Below, one piece after another: positions 1-5,238 of a DNA stretch of 6,603 nt. Origin of the DNA: Deltaproteobacteria bacterium. Its GTDB lineage: Bacteria; Desulfobacterota; Desulfobacteria; Desulfobacterales; C00003060. Under the pieces are notes generated by a model. It was not told where the DNA came from. It did no database searches and worked only from the letters and a program-made list of their open reading frames with translations. The translations under genes and the position numbers were made by a program. Location: assembly GCA_019309245.1 (NCBI GenBank), contig JAFDGP010000194.1:1-6603 (forward strand), in the 5' to 3' direction. Each line of letters opens with the position of its first letter. Position 1 is the first letter of the stretch.

Positions 1-129
1 TGTTTCGATGAGGCACGCAGCAAGCTTAAAAACACTACTTTTGAATCCCGCATTGATTCTGCATTTTTCAACAAGGATGTGCTTTGTGTGCTGGACCGCC
101 GTAATGTCAAACTTTTCTTTAACAGTTGA
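1..129 (+). pseudogene. IS1380-like transposase fragment (internal piece, both ends missing)
   Basis: Frame 1 is open from the window edge to a TGA at 127-129 and gives 42 residues. It contains the segment FESRIDSAFFNKDVLCVLDR, which resembles the second catalytic-Asp region of IS1380-type DDE transposases (usually R-x-D-S-A-F-F followed by a helix with an L-L-D motif). The next expected block, a strand plus V-P-F, is absent, and the reading runs into a stop after NVKLFFNS. The likeness therefore breaks at about 105-115, close to where the IS1634-type element should begin. The 5' part lies outside the window. I infer an older IS remnant interrupted or cut by the next element. The family call rests on one short motif, so another DDE family is possible. 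Confidence 0.5.
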
Positions 130-230
130 CAGGTGAGTTTAGCCGATTTCTTCTTTTAAGTAGCTGTTTTTATTGAAACCGGGATTTTCAGAGCGCCAAA
201 CGGTAGTGCCACAGACAAGGCATAAAACCT

Positions 231-259
231 TTGACAAATAAGATTCTGGCAGCTAGATA
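231..259 (+). promoter_or_regulatory. Candidate transposase promoter (-35 TTGACA, 17 bp, -10 TAGATA)
   Basis: A perfect -35 hexamer TTGACA lies at 231-236. After a 17-bp spacer, TAGATA at 254-259 matches the -10 consensus in only 3 of 6 positions. Transcription would start at about 265-267, only some 20 nt before the transposase ATG at 286, so the leader would be very short. A strong -35 with a poor -10 fits the low expression usual for transposases. Confidence 0.5.
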
Positions 260-287
260 TGGGAGTGTCCAGAAAGGGGGCTCCCAT
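259..287 (+). promoter_or_regulatory. Inverted repeat covering the transposase start codon
   Basis: ATGGGAG at 259-265 and CTCCCAT at 281-287 are perfect 7-nt complements, separated by a 15-nt loop that holds the purine-rich ribosome binding site (AGAAAGGGGG, 271-280). In RNA this hairpin would bury the first two bases of the ATG at 286. The left arm lies at or upstream of the predicted transcription start (about 266). The element's own mRNA would therefore lack the hairpin, while RNA reading in from outside would carry it. This matches the known way IS10 and IS50 avoid activation by read-through transcription. That this element uses it is inferred. Confidence 0.5.
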
Positions 288-1782
288 GTTTGCAAGAGTG
301 AAAAAATCCGGCAAGTATCAATATCTTCAGATCGTCGAAAACAACAAGGTCAAAGGCAAAGTCAAACAGCGGGGCATCGCCACGGTGGGGCGATTGGACC
401 ATCTTCAGGAAAAAGGGCGTGTGGAGACGTTGATCCGCTCTCTTTCGCGGTATTCCGAAAAAGCCATGCTGATTTTGACCGGCAACAGTGATCCTGAGGC
501 GGTGACGATCAAAATCGGGCCGGCGTTGATCTTCGAGCGGTTGTGGGAGCAAACCGGGATCAAGGAAGCAATCAAGCATCTGTTGAGGGGCCGGAAGTTC
601 GAATTCGATGTGGAACGGGCGATTTTCCTGACGGTGCTGCATCGGTTGATGAGCTCGGGCTCCGACCGATATTGCGATCGCTGGCGGAGGGATTACGCCG
701 TGCCCGGCACAAACGATATTGAGCTGCATCATCTTTACCGGGCCATGGCGTTTTTGGGGGAAGCGCTTTCTGATCAAACCGGTGCCTCCGAGTTTGCCCC
801 CCGGTGCAACAAGGACTTGATCGAAGAGGACATGTTCCGAATCCGGCGGGATCTGTTCAGCGGACTTGAGCTGGTCTTTTTCGACACTACGTCGATCTAC
901 TTCGAGGGCGACGGCGGAGAGAGCCTGGGTGAAAGAGGGTTTTCCAAGAATCACCGGCCGGATCTCAAGCAGATGATCGTGGGTGTGGTGATTGATGATG
1001 AGGGAAGGCCCATCTGCTGTGAGATGTGGCCCGGCAACACCACCGATGTGAAAACGCTCATCACGATCACCGAGCAGATGCGGCAGCGCTTTAACATCCA
1101 ACAGTTTTGCATCGTGGCCGATCGGGGCATGATCAGTGCCGGGAATCTCCAGTATCTGGAAAAAAACGATATCCCCTATATCCTGGGAACCCGGATGCGA
1201 AAGGACAAGGAAGTGCAAGACTTCGTGCTCACCTGCGGCGGGCGGTACCGGGAAGTGCATCCCATCGGATCCAAGGCCAAGGATCCCTCCCCTCTCAAGG
1301 TCAAGGAAGTGCGCCACATGGACCGGCGGTACATCGTTTGCGTCAATGATCGCCAGGCCGAAAAAGACCGCAAAACCCGGGAAGCCATCATTCAGGCGTT
1401 GGAAGAAAAAATCCCCAAAGGGCCCAAGGCCCTGGTTGGAAACAAAGGATACCGCAAATATATCAAGATGAAAAAAGACAGCGCCTCCATCGATTTTGAA
1501 ACAGTCAAAGCGCAAGCCCGGTTCGACGGCAAATGGGTGTTGCGTACCAATACGCAGCTTCCCACCGACCAGGTGGCGCTGAAGTACAAGCAACTGTGGC
1601 AGGTGGAACGGGTGTTCCGAGACGTCAAAACCCTTCTCGAAACCCGCCCGATCTTCCATCAAAGGGATGATACCATCCGCGGGCATGTTTTGCAATGCCC
1701 CGAAGTTGCCCATCGGTGCGATCGACCGCCATATCATGTTGGATGGCCGGGCGTGTCTAGGCGTTGCTGCCGAACTGGGTAG
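286..1782 (+). CDS. IS1634-family DDE transposase, C-terminally truncated
   Basis: This is a cut-and-paste type DNA transposase with an RNase H-like catalytic core. I start it at ATG 286 because an AGAAAGGGGG ribosome site precedes it and the family begins with an M-F-x-R-V-K-x-S-G-x-Y-x-Y-L pattern, here MFARVKKSGKYQYLQIVEN. An earlier in-frame ATG at 259 would only add nine residues lying across the hairpin. Counting from 286, the probable catalytic triad is D200 (in FFDTTSIYFEG), D279 (in IVADRGM) and E441 (in QLWQVERVFRD), with the usual long beta-strand insertion between D279 and E441. Likeness to the family ends at RGHV (residues 465-468). The last 30 residues are out-of-frame reading of the next gene, so roughly the final 80-120 residues expected for this family are missing. 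The triad is intact, but the protein is probably inactive. A 494-codon open frame on the opposite strand is a shadow of this gene. Confidence 0.85.
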   Translation: MFARVKKSGKYQYLQIVENNKVKGKVKQRGIATVGRLDHLQEKGRVETLIRSLSRYSEKAMLILTGNSDPEAVTIKIGPALIFERLWEQTGIKEAIKHLLRGRKFEFDVERAIFLTVLHRLMSSGSDRYCDRWRRDYAVPGTNDIELHHLYRAMAFLGEALSDQTGASEFAPRCNKDLIEEDMFRIRRDLFSGLELVFFDTTSIYFEGDGGESLGERGFSKNHRPDLKQMIVGVVIDDEGRPICCEMWPGNTTDVKTLITITEQMRQRFNIQQFCIVADRGMISAGNLQYLEKNDIPYILGTRMRKDKEVQDFVLTCGGRYREVHPIGSKAKDPSPLKVKEVRHMDRRYIVCVNDRQAEKDRKTREAIIQALEEKIPKGPKALVGNKGYRKYIKMKKDSASIDFETVKAQARFDGKWVLRTNTQLPTDQVALKYKQLWQVERVFRDVKTLLETRPIFHQRDDTIRGHVLQCPEVAHRCDRPPYHVGWPGVSRRCCRTG

Positions 1783-2155
1783 GCGTTGGCCTCCTGGCTC
1801 TAGGATTACTGACTTTCTCGAAAACCTTGTGGCCCCCTTTCTAGCTTGGCAGGCTTTTTATGATGCATACGGCAAACCGCCGCGCTGGGGGGACCTTTCG
1901 CATGGACCTCGGGGTATTTGTGAATACTACGCGAATCTGCTTGGCATACCGCCAGAAGATCCATCGGTGATGGGATTCATGGGACTGCTGGCCCGAAAAA
2001 ACAGACCTAAAGGCCACGAGCCCTGCCCGTGCAACTCGGGGCGAAAATTGCGGGATTGTCATAGAAACCTTGTTTACAAGTTAAGGCAACGTCTTGGGTG
2101 GCGAGATGTGCGGCGAGATTTGGATACTCTTGCTCAAGCGGGGGGGAACGGCTAA
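1667..2155 (+). pseudogene. 5'-truncated E2-like (UBC-fold) protein with C-terminal SEC-C zinc motif
   Basis: The frame opens at ATG 1667 inside the transposase end, but likeness to another protein starts only at about residue 11 (1697). Seen directly: RHIMLDGRACLGV (residues 21-33), a His, a Gly and then Cys-Leu arranged H-x4-G-x2-C-L, as around the catalytic Cys of E2 ubiquitin-conjugating folds. A W-P-P-G and a hydrophobic helix ending FLAWQAFYD follow, then the block GKPPRWGDLSHGPRGICEYY. Residues 114-132 form a SEC-C zinc motif with C120, C122, C131 and H132 (C-x-C-x8-C-H). The C-terminus looks natural, with the stop at 2153-2155. The N-terminal half of the E2-like domain is missing and is replaced by IS sequence. 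The SEC-C call is firm. The E2 call rests on the spacing of His, Gly and Cys-Leu and the following Trp-Pro. If right, the intact protein would transfer a ubiquitin-like modifier with E1 (ThiF) and JAB partners, none of which are in the window. There is no clear ribosome site at 1667 or 1685. Confidence 0.6.
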
Positions 2156-2316
2156 GGAGCAATATCGGGGTGACACCTTTTTGGAAATTAACCGCTGAAA
2201 CGGTGCTGTCTAGGACCATTTTGCATTTTGGAAAGAGTAATCCACACAAAACCCCCCGCTTTTGGGCATGTGCGCTGACCAGACCTCGAAGAGAGCCATT
2301 GACGATAGCGTTCGCG

Positions 2317-2366
2317 TTCGTGTGTCACCGGGTCACGGCCAGCGCTTGACTGAGGGGTGACACGAA
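2317..2366. repeat. Inverted repeat TTCGTG(TG)TCACC / GGTGACACGAA
   Basis: TTCGTGTGTCACC at 2317-2329 is complementary to GGTGACACGAA at 2356-2366 over 11 pairs, with a two-base bulge. The right arm falls in the spacer of the promoter-like site at 2346-2373. It could be an operator for a repressor, or part of a degraded repeat. A third copy of the core (GGTGACAC) occurs at 2169-2176. The function is unknown. Confidence 0.35.
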
Positions 2367-2373
2367 TTAGACT
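2346..2373 (+). promoter_or_regulatory. Candidate upstream purD promoter (TTGACT-16-TAGACT)
   Basis: TTGACT at 2346-2351 matches the -35 consensus in 5 of 6 positions. TAGACT at 2368-2373, after 16 bp, matches the -10 in 4 of 6. The start point would be about 205 nt before purD. An inverted-repeat arm sits in its spacer. It is weaker than the downstream candidate. Confidence 0.3.
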
Positions 2374-2437
2374 GTACGAGTGTGTCCGTGCGATCGTCCG
2401 CTTTTCAACTACGTTGATCGTAGGCCCGGTTTTCGTT

Positions 2438-2465
2438 TTGAAACTCTCGGGGCTTTTGTTATAAA
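2438..2465 (+). promoter_or_regulatory. Candidate purD promoter (TTGAAA-16-TATAAA)
   Basis: TTGAAA at 2438-2443 and TATAAA at 2460-2465 each match the sigma-70 consensus in 5 of 6 positions, with a 16-bp spacer. This is the best promoter match in the window. Transcription would start near 2472 and give a leader of about 113 nt before the purD ATG at 2585. Confidence 0.5.
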
Positions 2466-2477
2466 GGCACGAATACT

Positions 2478-2563
2478 TGCGTGGGGGCCATTGAGACGAG
2501 TCCAACACGCATCTGGACGCGTACCCCGATGGTGTTCTGTAAGCGAGAAAGACGCGGGGTGCG
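2478..2563 (+). promoter_or_regulatory. Structured purD leader (two stems)
   Basis: CGTACCCCG at 2520-2528 pairs with CGGGGTGCG at 2555-2563 (9 pairs, one T-G wobble, 26-nt loop), ending 13 nt before the GGAGG ribosome site. Further 5', TGCGTG at 2478-2483 can pair with CACGCA at 2506-2511, and GTCC at 2500-2503 with GGAC at 2515-2518; these two compete. No T run follows the main stem, so it is not an intrinsic terminator. I looked for the ZTP/pfl riboswitch core often found before purine genes and did not see it. A role in translation control is only a guess. Confidence 0.35.
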
Positions 2564-2584
2564 AAGGTCTTGAGACGGAGGCAT

Positions 2585-3949
2585 ATGAAGGTACTGGTTT
2601 ATGGATCGGGGGGCAGGGATCACTGTCTGGCTGACAAGTACGGTGACAGTCAGCATGTGGACAAGGTCTATTTTGCGCCGGGAAATCCGGGCGTGCTTTA
2701 CACGCCCAAGGGCCGGCCTGACAGGCAACTCATTGAACGCGTGCAGTTGAAAGATTTTGGGCAACTGGCCGCCTTTTGCATAGAAAAAGGGGTGGACCTG
2801 GTGGACGTTGGGTCTGAAAACCCCCTGAGCGAGGGGCTGGTAGATGTACTCAACGATCAAGGGATCCGGACCGTGGGTCCCAAGCAGGCGTTTTGCCGGA
2901 TTGAAAGCGACCGTGCGTTCACCGATGACCTGCTCCGGCGTGCGGGGGTGCCCAAGCCCGAGTATCAGGTTTTTGATGATCCTGAAAAGGCCAAAGACTA
3001 CATCAAGCGCATAGGCTATCAGGTAGTAGTCAAGGCCAACGGGCTGGCGGCTGGAAAAGGGGCGATCGTGTGTGACGATGTGCCGGATGCTCTGGCCGCG
3101 GTGGACCGGATCATGGTGGATAAGGTCTTTGGGACATCGGGCGACAGGGTGGTCATCGAGGAAAGAAAATACGGCACGGAGCTGTCGTTTTACGTCTATC
3201 TGGACGGCACACAGGTGCTTCCGCTCAGAATGCTGGCTCAGGACTACAAGCCGGCCTTTGATCCCGAAGACACAGTGTCTATTGAACAGTTCGGTGGCAA
3301 TTTAAACACCGGGGGCACCGGCTGCTACTGCCCGCACAAGCTTCTCAGCCCGTGGCTGGTGAACCGGATTATCAAGGAAATTGTCAATCCTACAGTCAAT
3401 GAAATTTACAACAAGCTCGGTTGGGCATACAAGGGCGTGCTGTATTTCGGCCTGAACCTGGATCCCTACGATCGTCTGGATGTCTTTGAGATCAACGTGC
3501 GCCACGGGGATCCGGAATGGGAAGTGCTGGCCCGAAAGCTGAGCACCGACCTTTTTGAAATCGGCATCGCCGTGTGGGAAGGCACGCTGGATGGGGTGAA
3601 GCAGGTCTGGAACAAACAGCACTATGTGGACGTGATTGCCATGGAAGGCCGATCCAAGGCGTCCAGGGGATGGAATAAGGGCTATCCGGCGCGCTATGGC
3701 AAGGGCCATAAGATCGTGGGCCTGGATCGGATCGAGCGCGGTATCGCTGTGTATTTTGCCGGCGTGGACGAAGATCCGGAAAAAGGCCTGGTGACCTACG
3801 GGGGCCGTGTGCTGCACCTGGTGGCCGGAGACGCCACCCTGGAAGGAGCAAGACAAAAGGCCTACCGCAATATCGCCAAGCTGGCTTTCATCGATCACAA
3901 CAACAACGATACTAATTGCATACGCTACCGGCGCACCATTGGCGTGTGA
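2585..3949 (+). CDS. purD: Phosphoribosylamine-glycine ligase (GAR synthetase), divergent subgroup
   Basis: This cytosolic ATP-grasp enzyme joins glycine to 5-phosphoribosylamine to give GAR in step 2 of IMP synthesis. It has 454 residues, against about 420-430 usual. ATG 2585 is chosen because GGAGG lies at 2577-2581 (a short 3-nt gap) and the family N-terminus follows directly; a TTG five codons earlier has no ribosome site. Motifs are GSGGRDH (7-13), GSENPLSEGLVDVL (76-89), the ATP-grasp block VVVKANGLAAGKG (147-159), IEERKYGTELS (191-201), NTGGTGCYCP (241-250), FEINVRHGDPE (301-311) with E302 and N304 as likely metal ligands, and a C-terminal GGRVL...YRRTIG. Departures from the usual signatures are D for E in GSGGREH, GGTGCYCP for GGMGAYSP, and RHGDPE for RFGDPE. 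Inserts at 221-240 and 345-375 explain the extra length. The fold is clearly PurD; the altered motifs suggest a separate subgroup, possibly a second copy beside a normal purD elsewhere. Confidence 0.92.
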   Translation: MKVLVYGSGGRDHCLADKYGDSQHVDKVYFAPGNPGVLYTPKGRPDRQLIERVQLKDFGQLAAFCIEKGVDLVDVGSENPLSEGLVDVLNDQGIRTVGPKQAFCRIESDRAFTDDLLRRAGVPKPEYQVFDDPEKAKDYIKRIGYQVVVKANGLAAGKGAIVCDDVPDALAAVDRIMVDKVFGTSGDRVVIEERKYGTELSFYVYLDGTQVLPLRMLAQDYKPAFDPEDTVSIEQFGGNLNTGGTGCYCPHKLLSPWLVNRIIKEIVNPTVNEIYNKLGWAYKGVLYFGLNLDPYDRLDVFEINVRHGDPEWEVLARKLSTDLFEIGIAVWEGTLDGVKQVWNKQHYVDVIAMEGRSKASRGWNKGYPARYGKGHKIVGLDRIERGIAVYFAGVDEDPEKGLVTYGGRVLHLVAGDATLEGARQKAYRNIAKLAFIDHNNNDTNCIRYRRTIGV

Positions 3950-4098
3950 GGTTCAGGAGCCCTTTGCTGAAGAATAAAGGAAACAGACCGCAGACAGGGA
4001 AAAAAGGAGTGGGGAATCCTTCTTAAGAAACTTAATTCAAGCCACGGCTCACGCATTGAAAACAATACGCGTCTTTTGCGGCAAAAACTTAAAAAATG

Positions 4099-4219
4099 AT
4101 CACGAAAACACGAAAGATTGAAAGCACGAAATAGAAAAACATTGAGGCTTTCGTGTTTTGCGGCTTGACGCCTTGAGAACAGTACGTCCTTTCGTGTTTT
4201 CGTGATAGATTTTTTTTTT
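4099..4219. repeat. Perfect 18-bp inverted repeat with nested copies and a T run
   Basis: ATCACGAAAACACGAAAG at 4099-4116 is the exact reverse complement of CTTTCGTGTTTTCGTGAT at 4189-4206. Inside, AAAGCACGAAAT (4121-4132) faces CTTTCGTGTTTT (4148-4159) with 10 of 12 matches, and the latter is an exact 12-bp direct copy of 4189-4200. The outer arms are flanked by AAAAAA (4091-4096) and a ten-T run (4210-4219), so a longer stem with a small internal loop is possible. Chance is very unlikely for this symmetry. It may be a non-autonomous mobile or REP-like repeat that also ends purD transcription. The arms lack G and C richness except at CACG, and the loop is long (72 nt) unless the nested arms pair. 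Confidence 0.7.
4189..4219 (+). terminator. Possible purD terminator formed by the repeat's right arm and ten-T run
   Basis: In the sense of purD, the 18-bp stem closes at 4206 and is followed after three bases by ten T residues (4210-4219). The distance from the purD stop (about 240 nt) and the long loop make it unusual, but the stem is perfect and the T run long. Confidence 0.4.
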
Positions 4220-4452
4220 GGTTTCGGTTCGTCCGGGTTCGCAATTAAAGCCATTAATTCCAGGGGTTCTTTCATAAATGAGTCCAAGTACGAGGCCTTG
4301 GTATCAGGTGCTAACGGTGCAAAAGCGGATCATATCCCGACAGATCGGAACGGTGTTGTCAAGGGTTCGGCGTGTGCATGCCACATGCTCGACTTTTGCT
4401 ACGGGAGTTTGAACTTCAAGGCGAATTAGCGGTCCTGTCAACGGAGTCTGCT

Positions 4453-4974
4453 ATGAGTGAACAACAAGACAAGGCGGCCCCCCCGGTGGTGGGCATCGTT
4501 ATGGGCAGCGACTCGGACTGGGCGGTCATGCAAAAGGCCGTGTCGGTCTTGAAACAGTTTAATATTGCCTTTGAGGCAACGGTGTCTTCCGCCCACCGGA
4601 GCCCGGAACGCACGGCTGAGTACGCGCGGAGTGCCCGGGCCAGAGGCCTGAAGGTCATTATCGTGGGCGCCGGTGCGGCCGCCCACCTGGCAGGTGCGGT
4701 GGCGGCGCTCACCACCTTGCCGGTGATCGGGGTTCCCATTGATTCTTCGGCACTAAAAGGCCTGGATGCCCTGTTGTCCACGGTTCAGATGCCCTCCGGC
4801 ATCCCGGTGGCCACTATGGCGATCGGATCAGCCGGCGCAAAAAACGCCGCGATCCTGGCCGCCCAGATCCTGGCTGCTTCCGAATCGGGCATTGCAGACA
4901 AGCTTGAGAAATTCAAGAAAAAACTTGCGGCCCAGGTGGCAAAAAAGGACCAGGCTCTCCAAGGAGCCCTTTGA
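4453..4974 (+). CDS. purE: N5-carboxyaminoimidazole ribonucleotide mutase (class I PurE)
   Basis: PurE moves the carboxyl group from N5-CAIR to C4 to give CAIR in de novo purine synthesis, working after PurK. It is a cytosolic octamer of small flavodoxin-like subunits. The product has 173 residues, normal for the family. ATG 4453 has GGAG at 4443-4446 with a 6-nt gap and gives a standard N-terminus; the frame stays open upstream to 4372 but that part is not PurE-like. Motifs are MGSDSDW (17-23, phosphate and ribose binding), SAHRSPERT (46-54, with the catalytic His48), GAGAAAHLAG (72-81, with His78) and LDALLSTVQMPSGIPVAT (104-121). The His in SAHR and this last loop point to class I (mutase) rather than class II (AIR carboxylase). 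The C-terminal 25 residues are Lys-rich. It lies 503 bp after purD on the same strand. purK is not in the window, so its presence elsewhere is assumed. Confidence 0.96.
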   Translation: MSEQQDKAAPPVVGIVMGSDSDWAVMQKAVSVLKQFNIAFEATVSSAHRSPERTAEYARSARARGLKVIIVGAGAAAHLAGAVAALTTLPVIGVPIDSSALKGLDALLSTVQMPSGIPVATMAIGSAGAKNAAILAAQILAASESGIADKLEKFKKKLAAQVAKKDQALQGAL

Positions 4975-4983
4975 AGGTTTTTT
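4953..4983 (+). terminator. Weak possible terminator at the end of purE
   Basis: GGCTCT at 4953-4958 pairs with GGAGCC at 4963-4968 (6 pairs, one wobble, CCAA loop), inside the last codons of purE. Six T residues follow at 4978-4983, but nine bases separate stem and T run, which weakens the call. Confidence 0.3.
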
Positions 4984-4998
4984 GCAGAGAGTGATTTG

Positions 4999-5019
4999 GG
5001 TGGATTACCCAAATCCACC
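4999..5019. repeat. 8-bp hairpin GGTGGATT-ACCCA-AATCCACC
   Basis: The perfect 8-bp stem GGTGGATT (4999-5006) and AATCCACC (5012-5019) has a 5-nt loop. An overlapping alternative pairs ATTTGGG (4994-5000) with CCCAAAT (5008-5014). It begins 24 nt after the purE stop. A run of seven A follows, not T, so it is not a normal terminator on the plus strand. It could stabilise the 3' end of the purE mRNA. Confidence 0.4.
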
Positions 5020-5121
5020 GCCAAAAAAACGAAGATGGAATCCTTTTTCCGCGATTGCAGCCTGTTAACCGAAAAGTGCTCATTGAAACCTTTCACCTGG
5101 CTTGAGCGTAGGCAGATCCAT

Positions 5122-5158
5122 TGGGCGCTTGAAGTACAAAAGTACGTCGGCGCGCCCA
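5122..5158. repeat. Long imperfect hairpin with GTAC-AAAA-GTAC tip
   Basis: GGGCGC at 5123-5128 pairs with GCGCCC at 5152-5157, with T5122-A5158 outside it. Inside, GAAGTAC (5131-5137) faces GTACGTC (5142-5148) across an AAAA loop with one A-G mismatch, joined by two T-G wobbles and one bulged C. This gives about 15 pairs in 37 nt. No T run follows. It may be a repeat unit or a structured RNA element in the purE to YrdC transcript. Confidence 0.45.
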
Positions 5159-5209
5159 CCGCCTCGCATCTCCGGCAAACTCGGCAACCGGTGGATCCGG
5201 GATTAGGGC

Positions 5210-5238
5210 TTGACCGGCAAGACAAGATGTGCTTTAGT
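5210..5238 (+). promoter_or_regulatory. Weak candidate promoter for the YrdC gene (TTGACC-17-TTTAGT)
   Basis: TTGACC at 5210-5215 matches the -35 in 5 of 6 positions and TTTAGT at 5233-5238 the -10 in 4 of 6, with a 17-bp spacer. It lies about 190 nt before the ATG at 5434. Such matches arise by chance, so this is only a candidate. Confidence 0.25.

Larger units (their letters stand above)
130..1694 (+). mobile_element. IS1634-family insertion sequence remnant, right end deleted
   Basis: The segment holds a transposase gene of the IS1634 group (part of the broad IS4 superfamily) with its own promoter. The right boundary is visible as the loss of transposase likeness just after the residues IRGHV at about 1690, where sequence coding for an unrelated protein begins. 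The 3' part of the transposase and the right terminal inverted repeat are missing, so the terminal repeats and target-site duplication cannot be checked. The left boundary is not defined by sequence. I place it loosely after the IS1380-like fragment, somewhere in 105-230. The element cannot move by itself as it stands. Confidence 0.65.
2156..2584. other. Intergenic region upstream of purD: two candidate promoters, inverted repeats
   Basis: I see no convincing gene here; the short open frames look random. The stretch has a 10-bp direct repeat GGGGTGACAC (2167-2176 and 2354-2363), an inverted partner GTGTCACC at 2322-2329, a small hairpin CTACG-TTGAT-CGTAG at 2409-2423, two promoter-like sites and a structured purD leader. 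The left part up to about 2300 has nothing I can name, and no terminator follows the E2-like/SEC-C gene. Confidence 0.6.
3950..4452. other. 503-bp purD-purE gap with a repeat element, otherwise no gene seen
   Basis: No credible coding frame or RNA gene is seen. The left and middle part is AT-rich and holds the inverted-repeat element at 4099-4219. A partly matching stretch, TTGAAAACAATACGCGTC (4056-4073), resembles TTGAGAACAGTACGTC (4173-4188), suggesting a decayed duplication. From 4220 to 4440 I see only a small inverted repeat, AATTAA-AGCCA-TTAATT (4243-4259), and no good promoter, although purE is expected to need one if the repeat terminates transcription. The purE ribosome site is GGAG at 4443-4446. 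Confidence 0.6.

Noticed and set aside
126..131. A second perfect TTGACA as promoter for the IS
   Set aside because: No acceptable -10 lies 15-19 bp downstream, and the copy at 231 is better placed for the transposase.
253..1737. 494-codon open frame on the minus strand opposite the transposase
   Set aside because: The plus-strand frame has clear transposase motifs including the DDE residues; the antisense product has no recognised motif and its length follows from codon bias of the real gene.
2247..2264. CAAAA / TTTTG hairpin as terminator of the E2-like/SEC-C gene
   Set aside because: The stem has only five weak pairs, no T run follows and it lies about 90 nt past the stop.
2098..2349. 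83-codon frame overlapping the end of the E2-like/SEC-C gene
   Set aside because: It overlaps a better supported frame, has no likely ribosome site and ends in repeat-like sequence.
2472..2584. ZTP (pfl) or purine riboswitch before purD
   Set aside because: The leader is structured, but the conserved core bases of these riboswitches are not visible.
3302..3898. 198-codon minus-strand frame opposite purD
   Set aside because: It lies fully inside the well-supported purD gene and shows no family pattern, so it is a shadow.
4105..4200. CACGAAA / TTTCGTG units as a CRISPR array
   Set aside because: The units are inverted as well as direct, spacing is uneven and there are no equal-length spacers, so this is an inverted-repeat element.
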